Source: Prevotellaceae bacterium (GTDB lineage: Bacteria > Bacteroidota > Bacteroidia > Bacteroidales > Paludibacteraceae). From it: 38,545 nucleotides of DNA. This document shows, in pieces, positions 25,234-31,820 of the stretch. Positions within the stretch are counted from its first letter, which is position 1. Every line of letters begins with the position of its first letter. The stretch lies in NCBI GenBank assembly GCA_031261165.1, contig JAISJU010000219.1:1-38545 (forward strand). Direction: 5' to 3'. The notes below the pieces were generated by a model. The model was given only the letters and a program-made list of their open reading frames with translations. It made no database searches and was not told the DNA's origin. Position numbers and translations under genes: made by a program.

Positions 25234-25241
25234 TAACTTTG
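25234..25241 (+). promoter_or_regulatory. TAnnTTTG -7 box for the DUF4954 gene
   Basis: TAACTTTG lies 22 bases before the ATG at 25264 and about 40 bases after the last GGAAGTCC unit. Confidence 0.65.
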
Positions 25242-25263
25242 CAATCTAAATATTCACAAAACT

Positions 25264-27066
25264 ATGCGCCACCTACATTCAGACGAAGTCGCCGCCCTGC
25301 AAACGCAACATTGTACCGCCGAAAATTGGCAAAACATCGCGGTTGCCGAAAATTTTTCGCCGAACGATATATATAATGTATCTTTTTCGGGGGAAATTAT
25401 TTTAGAGGCAAACATTCATATCCGCAACAGCGAAATTTCCAATTATCACATCAAAGAAGGCGCGTTTATTCATAACGTAAAATCTCTGTCGGTAGAAGGC
25501 AAGACCGCTTTCGGCAACGGCACGGCAGTCTGCGTACTGAACGAGGCAGGCGGGCGCGAAGTAAAAATTTTCGATAAACTGTCGGCACACTTCGCATACC
25601 TCTTGGCACTCTATCGCCACCGCCCGCTGCTCATTGAGAAAATGAACGCCGCGATAGACAAATACGTCATTGAGCAAACAAGCGGCGTTGTCGGCAGAGG
25701 CGCAAGAATTACAAATTGCGGCGTTATCCGCAACGTAAAAATCGGCGACTGCGCCCGCTTGGAGAATGTGGCGGAGTTGCAAAACGGCAGTATTGCCGAG
25801 CAGGCTTTTGTCGGCACAGGCACGGTTGCGCGGGATTTTATCATTGGCAAAGGCAGCCGCGTGTATGACTACGCGCTGTTGGAAAAAACCTTTGTCGGCG
25901 AAGCCTGCGAGGTGGGTAAGCAATTCTCGGCAACGGATTCGCTCATTTTTTGCAACAGCCAACTGCTGCACGGCGAGGCGGCGGCGGTTTTTGCGGGTGC
26001 TTACACCACTTCGCACCACAAATCGACACTGCTCATCGGCTCCCTCTTCTCGTTTTACAACGCCGGCAGCGGCACCAATATGAGCAATCACATGTACAAG
26101 TTGGGACCCGTACATCAGGGCATTTTCGAGCGCGGCGCAAAAACCGGCAGCGGTTCTTACCTGATGCTTGAGGCGCGGGTGGGCGCATTCTCGCTCGTCT
26201 TGGGGCATCACGAGGCGCATTTCGACAGCAGCGATTTGCCCTTCTCCTACATTTTGGAAAAAGACGGTCGCACGGAACTAATCCCCGCCGTCAATTTCCA
26301 AACAGTCGGCACGCAGCGCGACAGCCAAAAATGGCGCAAGCGCGACAAACGCACCGGCGACACATTAGATTACATCACTTTCGATTTATTAAATCCTTAT
26401 ATTATAGGAAAAATCTGCAACGGCATAGCCGTCTTGGAAAAATTAGCCGAGAAACAGGCGGATTACCATTCTTACAAAGGTGTGCGGATAAAAAACATCT
26501 TTTTGAAAAAAGGGATTGAGATTTATAAATCGGCGATTGCTGTTTATGTCGGGCAGGCACTCGCTCTTTCCTATCATTGCGGGCTTGACCCGCAATCCCC
26601 TGTTTCAACCCGTCATTCTGACGAAAGTCAGAATCCCCTTTGTTTTCCGGGGATTGCGGGTCAAGCCCGCAATGACACAAGAGAACAATGGCTCGACATT
26701 GCCGGTCTAATTGTCCCACAAGACATATTAAATGAGATGTTACTGCAAATAGAAACCGAAAAAATCACAAGCATAGAAGAAATAAATCACTCGTTTTCCG
26801 AAATGTACAAGAATTACAGCCAATACGAGCAGGCATTTGTTGCTCAACTGCTGCAAAAATATTTCCCTGAAAAAGCAGAAATATCGCAAAAACAAACGGA
26901 ACTAAGCAACGCCATTCTCGCCGATGCCGAAAAAGAATTTTCCGCAAGCTCAATGGTCGGTTTCGGCATTGATGGCGATGAAGAGGTGAAACGCGCCGAT
27001 TTTGAGAATGTGCGGGGGACGTTTGCCGAAAATGCTTTTGTGAGAGAGATTAAAAAAACTTGTTAA
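25264..27066 (+). CDS. DUF4954 protein with left-handed beta-helix repeats and an in-frame repeat insertion
   Basis: This 600-residue protein begins with the family N-terminus (MRHLHSDEVAALQTQHC) and has many hexapeptide-like turns (IRNSEISNYHIKEGAFIHNV, GRGARITNCGVIRNVKIGDCARL, VGTGTVARDFIIGKGSRVYDY), the mark of a left-handed beta-helix as in sugar acyl- and nucleotidyltransferases. Residues 438-471 are encoded by palindromic repeats (GLDPQSPV, then RHSDESQNP, then GIAGQARND) and look foreign to the family. After them the sequence resumes with WLDIAGLIVPQDIL. Function is not known; sugar-nucleotide or cell-envelope work is possible. It may be part of an older hflX-DUF4954 neighbourhood split by the lipid A pair. 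Confidence 0.82.
   Translation: MRHLHSDEVAALQTQHCTAENWQNIAVAENFSPNDIYNVSFSGEIILEANIHIRNSEISNYHIKEGAFIHNVKSLSVEGKTAFGNGTAVCVLNEAGGREVKIFDKLSAHFAYLLALYRHRPLLIEKMNAAIDKYVIEQTSGVVGRGARITNCGVIRNVKIGDCARLENVAELQNGSIAEQAFVGTGTVARDFIIGKGSRVYDYALLEKTFVGEACEVGKQFSATDSLIFCNSQLLHGEAAAVFAGAYTTSHHKSTLLIGSLFSFYNAGSGTNMSNHMYKLGPVHQGIFERGAKTGSGSYLMLEARVGAFSLVLGHHEAHFDSSDLPFSYILEKDGRTELIPAVNFQTVGTQRDSQKWRKRDKRTGDTLDYITFDLLNPYIIGKICNGIAVLEKLAEKQADYHSYKGVRIKNIFLKKGIEIYKSAIAVYVGQALALSYHCGLDPQSPVSTRHSDESQNPLCFPGIAGQARNDTREQWLDIAGLIVPQDILNEMLLQIETEKITSIEEINHSFSEMYKNYSQYEQAFVAQLLQKYFPEKAEISQKQTELSNAILADAEKEFSASSMVGFGIDGDEEVKRADFENVRGTFAENAFVREIKKTC
26574..26678. repeat. Palindromic repeat inserted in the DUF4954 gene
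   Basis: Three palindromic parts lie in a row: CATTGCGGGCTTGACCCGC, then GTCATTCTGACGAAAGTCAG, then GGATTGCGGGTCAAGCCCGC. The middle and right parts match the intergenic element at 13566-13660, and the right part matches the insertion in lpxK at 18084-18111. About 105 bases, a multiple of three, keep the reading frame open. Confidence 0.88.
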
Positions 27067-27087
27067 GTCTTTAAACTTAACAAGTTT
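27056..27087. terminator. Bidirectional terminator between convergent genes
   Basis: A 13-bp perfect stem (AAACTTGTTAAGT with its complement) closes a 6-base loop. It includes the stop codon of the DUF4954 gene (27064-27066) and lies 11 bases from the stop of the convergent minus-strand gene at 27098. A-runs and T-runs at its ends allow function in both directions. Confidence 0.65.
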
Positions 27088-27097
27088 AGCCTCATCG

Positions 27098-27829
27098 TTA
27101 ATCTCTTAACCATACGCCTGCGGCTGCTACTGCTGCCCAATTTTTTGCTTTTCTTGTTTGTATTAATGTTTCTTCTGCTATTTCTGACTGTCGCTGTTGA
27201 ACTGCCAACCTTTTTGCAGCGTTTTCTTCCAATGTCCATTTATGATATTGGTCATCGTATTTATCTATCAATTCTTTCCAAGTATCTGCTTTGCCTTTTT
27301 TCAAAAATTCCATCATAGTTTCAAGTGCCAGCATATAGCAATATCCTTCGTAGATTAAAGGTAAATATTGTGTATTTCTGAGTTTCTCGTGTGCCTCATT
27401 TTCTTTTGCATCTGCTCTTGCTTCTTCGTCTTTGGCTTGCTGTTCAAACTTTTGCTTTCTTTGTTTGCATTTTTGTTTTGCTTTTCGCAAAGGAATTATA
27501 CAGATAAGCAATAATAATGGTAAAAACATTGAAGGTTCTTTTGAAATCATTTGTATAATTTGTTGCATACCGCATATTATTACTCCCATTATTAGCACAA
27601 CCCAATAAAATGTTGAGAATAATAGTAATAGTTTCCAACCAGAACCTGCGTGTTTTGGATTTTCTTCTTTTGCTTTTTGGCGAATAACTACTGCATTCTG
27701 CCGATGTTTTTCGGCTTGTTTTTGCAATATTTCGATTTCATTCAGTTCTGAATGTGCTTTTTCGAGCAAGAAATATAATTCCTCTCTCGAACGATTGCTC
27801 AACCAATTTAAGTGTTCTGTGTTAATCAT
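27098..27829 (-). CDS. Coiled-coil membrane protein of unknown function
   Basis: I do not recognise this 243-residue protein. It has an N-terminal helical region with heptads (about residues 15-60), two hydrophobic segments (about 67-92 and 100-115: LLLLFSTFYWVVLIMGVIICG, split by MQQIIQMISKEPS), a very charged Lys/Glu/Ala-rich coiled coil (about 115-155) and a C-terminal helical part ending in AVAAAGVWLRD. It could be a membrane-anchored scaffold. It is divergent from structured RNA copy B, whose 5' end lies about 60 bases upstream of the start codon. Confidence 0.62.
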   Translation of the reverse strand: MINTEHLNWLSNRSREELYFLLEKAHSELNEIEILQKQAEKHRQNAVVIRQKAKEENPKHAGSGWKLLLLFSTFYWVVLIMGVIICGMQQIIQMISKEPSMFLPLLLLICIIPLRKAKQKCKQRKQKFEQQAKDEEARADAKENEAHEKLRNTQYLPLIYEGYCYMLALETMMEFLKKGKADTWKELIDKYDDQYHKWTLEENAAKRLAVQQRQSEIAEETLIQTRKAKNWAAVAAAGVWLRD

Positions 27830-27879
27830 AAGAATTAAATTTTAGATTGTTATTAAGTGAAAATAGTTTATTCTGTATC

Positions 27880-27887
27880 TATTTTTG
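27880..27887 (+). promoter_or_regulatory. TAnnTTTG -7 box for structured RNA copy B
   Basis: TATTTTTG lies 3 bases before the conserved A-rich leader of copy B, at the spacing expected for a -7 box. It gives independent support for transcription of the plus strand here. Confidence 0.6.
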
Positions 27888-27890
27888 GAC

Positions 27891-28028
27891 AAATAAAAAA
27901 GCGGACTTACATTATCCGCTTGTGAGGTATTAGGAAACCCGTAGAAAGAAATAAGTTAAGCCCGCAATATTGCGTGCATTTACAACTTATCCTTTATTCT
28001 ACATTGAAAGTTCCTAATTTTCACAAGC
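27891..28028 (+). ncRNA. Structured RNA, copy B of a three-member family
   Basis: In order: A-rich leader (AAATAAAAAAG), hairpin CGGA/UCCG (27902-27905 with 27915-27918), stem 1 GCUUGUG/CACAAGC (27918-27924 with 28022-28028), bulged A and GGU facing UUU, stem 2 of 8 bp (AUUAGGAA/UUCCUAAU), an internal loop ACCC/AUUGAAAG, stem 3 GUAGAA/UUCUAC, an AUAAGUU/AACUUAU stem, and CC with hairpin CGCA-AUAU-UGCG. A weak GCGT-TAA-ACGC hairpin follows at 28038-28048 and may end the RNA. It runs tail-to-tail into the MazF-like gene (stop at 28109) and is divergent from the gene at 27098. No reading frame fits it. It is not a family I recognise. Confidence 0.85.
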
Positions 28029-28108
28029 GAGAATAAAGCGTTAAACGCGATTCCAAAATGTCTTATTTTGTGCCTAATCAGCACGAATTTCACATCATAT
28101 CTTTGTTT

Positions 28109-28435
28109 TTAAATTATAGAGTTATATATTGATTTTACTTTATCTGAAATGTCATTATCTATTTGCCCCATAAAACTTTCTATCATATTGGTTTCCAATG
28201 TTGCCATTTTATGAACACGCACAACAGAAGGCAATTTTAGTCCGAATTTTTCCCATTCATCAAGATAAATATCATATTTGCCGGTATAAATCTTGCTTGT
28301 AATACGGCAAACAAGAATGTCGCCGTCAGCAAAATCTTTAAGTACCAACACGGGTCGCCGTTTGTAAGTAATGCCGTCAGTAAAAGGGAATTTCAATAAT
28401 ACGATACTGCCTGTTTCTATTACATTCATAATCAT
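28109..28435 (-). CDS. MazF/PemK-type toxin
   Basis: The 108-residue product is a small beta-barrel endoribonuclease toxin of the MazF/PemK/CcdB fold. Visible are GSIVLLKFPFTD (the first strands), KRRPVLVLKD (the conserved RPxLVL motif), a VCRITSK strand in the place of the usual catalytic T/S region, and SVVRVHKMATL before the C-terminal helix. It begins 7 bases after the antitoxin stop. An ATG at 28429 is an alternative start. Structured RNA copy B points at its 3' end from the other strand. Confidence 0.85.
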   Translation of the reverse strand: MIMNVIETGSIVLLKFPFTDGITYKRRPVLVLKDFADGDILVCRITSKIYTGKYDIYLDEWEKFGLKLPSVVRVHKMATLETNMIESFMGQIDNDISDKVKSIYNSII

Positions 28436-28442
28436 TTATTCA

Positions 28443-28658
28443 TTAATCATAAATAGCATCTGTTTCGGCATAACCTTTCAAAAATTGCGTTGCCGCCATT
28501 GTGCGATATGCTTTTGTATCATATACATCGGCATCGTCTATATAAACAACGACACGCACATTTTTACCATTATCGGCGAATGCTAATTCGGGTTGCATTC
28601 TGCGCGGTATCAAAATGCGGTTTTCCCTGATTTTAGACTTGAACTCTAATGCTCTCAT
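28443..28658 (-). CDS. Antitoxin of the MazF-type pair
   Basis: This 71-residue protein has the N-terminal pattern LEFKSKIRENRILIPRRMQPEL, a swapped-hairpin DNA-binding type seen in small antitoxins (the IPRR/IPxx turn), then VRVVVYIDD and a C-terminal tail (AYRTMAATQFLKGY) that would wrap the toxin. It precedes the toxin by 7 bases, the normal order. Its promoter box (28686-28693) overlaps the end of the thioredoxin-like gene. Confidence 0.75.
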   Translation of the reverse strand: MRALEFKSKIRENRILIPRRMQPELAFADNGKNVRVVVYIDDADVYDTKAYRTMAATQFLKGYAETDAIYD

Positions 28659-28685
28659 TGTTTTTATCTTTTAAAATTTCAAATG

Positions 28686-28693
28686 CAAAATTA
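28686..28693 (-). promoter_or_regulatory. TAnnTTTG -7 box for the MazEF-like operon
   Basis: TAATTTTG on the minus strand lies 27 bases before the antitoxin ATG and covers the stop codon of the preceding gene (28691-28693), so the toxin-antitoxin pair has its own promoter. Confidence 0.55.
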
Positions 28694-28936
28694 CGAAAAA
28701 GTTTTTATATTCAAAATCTTTTCAATATCTTTCACCGAAAGCACTTCCCCCGCCGAAACCACTTTCCCATCAACCACCAGCGCAGGCGTACTCAACACAC
28801 GGTATTGCAAAATCTGCAAAATATCGCTCACCTGCGCCACCAGCACATCTAAACCGAGTTCCTCCATCGCCTGCAAAGTGTGGGTGTATAACACATTGCA
28901 ATGCGCACAGCCATCGCCAAGCACCTTTATCTCCAT
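28691..28936 (-). CDS. Small thioredoxin-fold disulfide protein
   Basis: This 81-residue protein belongs to the small redox-active disulfide (thioredoxin-like) family. The active site is C10-A-H-C13 in LGDGCAHCN, the cis-proline loop is in STPALVVDGKVVSAGE, and the length suits the minimal fold without a signal peptide. It probably acts in cytoplasmic thiol chemistry or metal handling. It overlaps the end of the DUF3256 gene by 10 bases and is the last gene of the murF unit. Confidence 0.83.
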   Translation of the reverse strand: MEIKVLGDGCAHCNVLYTHTLQAMEELGLDVLVAQVSDILQILQYRVLSTPALVVDGKVVSAGEVLSVKDIEKILNIKTFS

Positions 28937-29586
28937 TGCGCCGCTCCTTCCCTGAAAATACCGTTTTCAAAAGTCAATTCGATGCTGTCGCCGATTAAAT
29001 ATTTTTCCAAATCGGCGTAAATTTCTTTCGGCAAAAACTCTTTTGCATTGGATTTCAGTACAATATCATTGTCTTTTGGCGAAAAACTGATGGTAGCAAA
29101 CAGCGCATCGTGCTTTTTGACGACATTTTCCACTCTTTCGCCTTCGTCAGCGATTTTCACTACATTCAGAAAATCCTGCACGGCAATATCGGGGAACATC
29201 TGGTTGCCGTCTGTGTCCAATCGCCTGAAATTTTTATCGAAAAACGCCACTTGCGAATCGCAGACCGGCGCACAAACCGTGTGCGAAAAACCGATGATTT
29301 CCGCTGTATCGTTCAGATGCCAGATTTTCATCTCAAAAGTGCTTTTTTCGGTCAGATTCACTTTCAAATAATTACTGTCCAGCACCGCCAAGCGGCTGAT
29401 GCCTTTCAGGTCGTTTTCAATGCTATCCGCGCCCCCAATGCTGTGGTTAAACAACAAAACCGAACGTTTTTCTTTGCTCAACAGTGGCAAATATTGCTCG
29501 GGCAAATTGATAAACGCCTGTTCAATATTTTGCGCAGAAATCGGCAGCGCAGCAATTATCAATAAAATAAAAATTATCTTTTTCAT
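28927..29586 (-). CDS. DUF3256-type secreted protein
   Basis: This 219-residue protein has a signal peptide (LIIAALPISAQ) and the family-type start AFINLPEQYLPLLSKEKR, with two cysteines close together (VCAPVCDSQ) that could form a disulfide. It ends in GAAQWR over the start of the thioredoxin-like gene. Its ATG overlaps the murF stop codon (ATGA), so translation is likely coupled. Function is unknown; in Bacteroidota the family occurs near murF. A periplasmic role in envelope building is possible. Confidence 0.75.
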   Translation of the reverse strand: MKKIIFILLIIAALPISAQNIEQAFINLPEQYLPLLSKEKRSVLLFNHSIGGADSIENDLKGISRLAVLDSNYLKVNLTEKSTFEMKIWHLNDTAEIIGFSHTVCAPVCDSQVAFFDKNFRRLDTDGNQMFPDIAVQDFLNVVKIADEGERVENVVKKHDALFATISFSPKDNDIVLKSNAKEFLPKEIYADLEKYLIGDSIELTFENGIFREGAAQWR

Positions 29587-30884
29587 AAAAATTCTACTGT
29601 TTTTTCCATTTTCATACTGTGAGAGCCTTTTATCAAAATAAGGCGGTTTTCAAGTTTATTGTCTTTCAGAAAATCAATCAGTTCGCTCGGATTTTCAAAG
29701 GTGGTAAAATTCGATTTCGTACTTTGAAAATTCTTGCCGACCAAAAACACTTCCGAAAAACCGTTTTCGTTCAGCAAATTGACAATTTCTTGATGTTCTT
29801 CCGCGCTCACTTCGCCGAGTTCGAGCATATCGCCCAAAATTAATGCCTTTTCGCCCGCCTCAATTTGCGCAAAATTCCGAATTGCCTCCGCCATACTGCT
29901 CGGATTGGCGTTGTAAGCGTCAATAATCAGTTTATTTTTCTGTGTTTCGGCATATTGCGAGCGATTATTGGTCGGTACATACTTTTCTAAAAGCGGACCC
30001 ATTTTTCTTACCGAAACGCCAAAATGATGTCCGACAGAAAACGCTGCCAGCATATTTTCGGCGTTATAACTCCCAACAAGATGCGTACGGGCAGGAGTAT
30101 ATTGCGTACTCGAATAGATATTTATTCGCAGAAAAGGCGAAACACTTGTGATTTTCCCATATACGGTTGCGTTTCTATCCGTCAGCGAGTATTTTATCAA
30201 AGATTGAGCCGTCAAACCCGCATTATCAGCCATTGTCAGCAGGTAGTCATTGTCTTGATTGATAAAAACTTTTCCGCCTTTTTGAAAAATAAAATCGTAG
30301 ATTTCCGCTTTGCTGCGCATCACGCCCTCAAACGAGCCGAAACCTTCGAGGTGCGCCTTGCCCACGTTGGTGATAATGCCGAAATCCGGCTCGGCAATGG
30401 CGCAAAGTTCCGCAATTTCGTGCGGGTGGTTGGCACCCATTTCGATAACGGCGATTTCGTGGTCGGCGGTCAGTTGCAGCAGCGTGAGCGGCACGCCGAT
30501 GTGGTTGTTCAGATTGCCCTGCGTGTAAAGCGTATTGAACTTTTGGCTTAAAACGGCGGCAATCAGTTCTTTGGTGGTCGTTTTTCCGTTTGTGCCGGTA
30601 ATGCCGATAATTTTTGTTCCGAGCGTTTTGCGGTGCAAGTTTGCTAATTTTTGCAAGGTTTCGAGCACATTTTCCACCAAAATAATGCGCTTGTTACCGG
30701 CAAATTCCGCCTCATCAACCACAGCATAAGCGCAACCTTTGTCCAAAGCCGCCTGTGCAAAGCGGTTGCCATTGAAATTATCGCCCCGCAATGCAAAGAA
30801 AATCGAATTTTCGGGACAAACGCGACTGTCGGTCGTAACAAGCGGAAATTGCTTGTAAATCTGATAAATGTTTTCTATATTCAT
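29583..30884 (-). CDS. murF: UDP-MurNAc-tripeptide--D-Ala-D-Ala ligase
   Basis: MurF adds D-Ala-D-Ala to the cytoplasmic peptidoglycan precursor. The 433-residue protein has the N-terminal substrate domain (VTTDSRVCPENSIFFALRG), the ATP-binding GITGTNGKTTTKELIAAVL motif, the EMGANHPHEIAELCAIAEPDFGI and ITNVGKAHLEGFGS blocks, and a C-terminal domain with DAYNANPSSM and a LGDMLELG motif. Length fits the family. It is third in a folP-cdaA-murF-DUF3256-thioredoxin series, after a spacer of 14-bp repeats. Confidence 0.95.
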   Translation of the reverse strand: MNIENIYQIYKQFPLVTTDSRVCPENSIFFALRGDNFNGNRFAQAALDKGCAYAVVDEAEFAGNKRIILVENVLETLQKLANLHRKTLGTKIIGITGTNGKTTTKELIAAVLSQKFNTLYTQGNLNNHIGVPLTLLQLTADHEIAVIEMGANHPHEIAELCAIAEPDFGIITNVGKAHLEGFGSFEGVMRSKAEIYDFIFQKGGKVFINQDNDYLLTMADNAGLTAQSLIKYSLTDRNATVYGKITSVSPFLRINIYSSTQYTPARTHLVGSYNAENMLAAFSVGHHFGVSVRKMGPLLEKYVPTNNRSQYAETQKNKLIIDAYNANPSSMAEAIRNFAQIEAGEKALILGDMLELGEVSAEEHQEIVNLLNENGFSEVFLVGKNFQSTKSNFTTFENPSELIDFLKDNKLENRLILIKGSHSMKMEKTVEFL

Positions 30885-30895
30885 AACGTCTTGTA

Positions 30896-30936
30896 TCTTG
30901 TGTCTAAAGTCTTGTGTCTAAAATCTTGTGTCTAAA
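30896..30936 (-). repeat. Three 14-bp tandem repeats between cdaA and murF
   Basis: TCTTGTGTCTAAA occurs at 30896, 30910 and 30924, preceded by a partial unit from 30888. The repeat fills nearly the whole 55-base spacer. The same 11-base core is present in the reverse orientation at 38126-38150. Confidence 0.88.
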
Positions 30937-30939
30937 AAT

Positions 30940-31698
30940 CTACTTTGACAAAAAGTTTTCCAACTCTTCCGTTTTAAGTTTCAAGTTCAGTTGCCCATTT
31001 TCGGCAACGGAAATTTTACCGGTTTCTTCGGATACCACAATAGCGATGGCATCAGTTCTTTCGGCAATGCCGAGTGCCGAGCGGTGGCGCAAGCCCAAGT
31101 TTTTGGAAATATTCGGGCTGTGCGACACCGGCAAAATGCAGCCTGCCGCTTTGATTTTATCGCCCGAAATAATCATTGCGCCATCGTGCAGCGGACTGTT
31201 TTTGAAAAAAATATTTTCAATCAAGCGTGCACTGATGTCGGCATTGATTTCCTCGCCGGTTTCGATGTACTCGTGCAAAGTAACTTTTTTTTCAAAGATA
31301 ATCAGCGCACCGACTTTCTCTTGCGACAGTTTTCGGCAGGCAGTAACCACTTGCATAATGCACACATCGTTGGGCTTTTCATCTTTGTTCTTAAAAAAAC
31401 TTTCTATGCTCTTAAAAAAACGATTTTTTTTCCCCAGCATAAAGAAAAAACTGCGAATTTCTTTCTGAAAAATGATAATCAGCAATATCGGTGCAAAACT
31501 CATAATGCTGTTCAGAATTTGCCCCAGCAGCCGCATTTCAAACACCCGCGTGATAAAAAACCAAGCCACCACAAAGGACAAAATGCCGATAAAAATATTG
31601 GCAGTCCCCGTGCCTTTCATCAATCTATACGTTTGATAAAGAATGATGGCGACCAAAAAAATGTCGATAATGTCTTTTATTTCAAAATTCAGAAACAT
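30940..31698 (-). CDS. cdaA: Membrane diadenylate cyclase
   Basis: The 252-residue protein makes cyclic di-AMP from two ATP. It has three N-terminal membrane helices (about residues 8-80), a basic linker and the DisA_N/DAC domain with the catalytic motifs DGAMII (about residue 165) and LGLRHRSALGIAERTD. A VVSEETGKISVAENGQ strand pair follows. Length is near the usual 250-275. It follows folP and precedes murF; cdaA usually sits beside cell-wall genes, with which c-di-AMP is linked. Ten copies of a 7-bp repeat start 9 bases upstream of its ATG and may affect its translation or distance from folP. Confidence 0.94.
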   Translation of the reverse strand: MFLNFEIKDIIDIFLVAIILYQTYRLMKGTGTANIFIGILSFVVAWFFITRVFEMRLLGQILNSIMSFAPILLIIIFQKEIRSFFFMLGKKNRFFKSIESFFKNKDEKPNDVCIMQVVTACRKLSQEKVGALIIFEKKVTLHEYIETGEEINADISARLIENIFFKNSPLHDGAMIISGDKIKAAGCILPVSHSPNISKNLGLRHRSALGIAERTDAIAIVVSEETGKISVAENGQLNLKLKTEELENFLSK

Positions 31699-31707
31699 AT
31701 ATTTTTA

Positions 31708-31777
31708 GATTTGCGATTTGCGATTTGCGATTTGCGATTTGCGATTTGCGATTTGCGATTTGCGATTTGCGATTTGC
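31708..31777. repeat. Ten perfect 7-bp tandem repeats in front of cdaA
   Basis: GATTTGC is repeated ten times without error over 70 bases, then continues with GAC. The array begins 9 bases before the cdaA start codon (31696-31698) on the minus strand. Such arrays change length by slipped-strand mispairing. Its period is not a multiple of three, but it lies outside the coding region, so it would alter spacing, not frame. Confidence 0.92.
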
Positions 31778-31813
31778 GACTGTTTTTTTGTCGCAAATCG
31801 CATATCGCAAATC
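31757..31813. repeat. Long hairpin formed by the 7-bp array and an inverted copy
   Basis: The last three units plus GAC (31757-31780) pair with 31790-31813 over 24 bases with one mismatch, around a T-rich 9-base loop. On the minus strand the hairpin lies between the folP stop (31821-31823) and the cdaA ATG. Confidence 0.85.
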
Positions 31814-31820
31814 TCATATC

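Noticed and set aside
27891-28028. RNA copy B as a leader (riboswitch) of the next gene
   Set aside because: The next genes on that side are on the opposite strand and convergent, so it cannot be their leader.
31708-31813. CRISPR-like array
   Set aside because: Units are 7 bases long with no spacers, and there are no cas genes.
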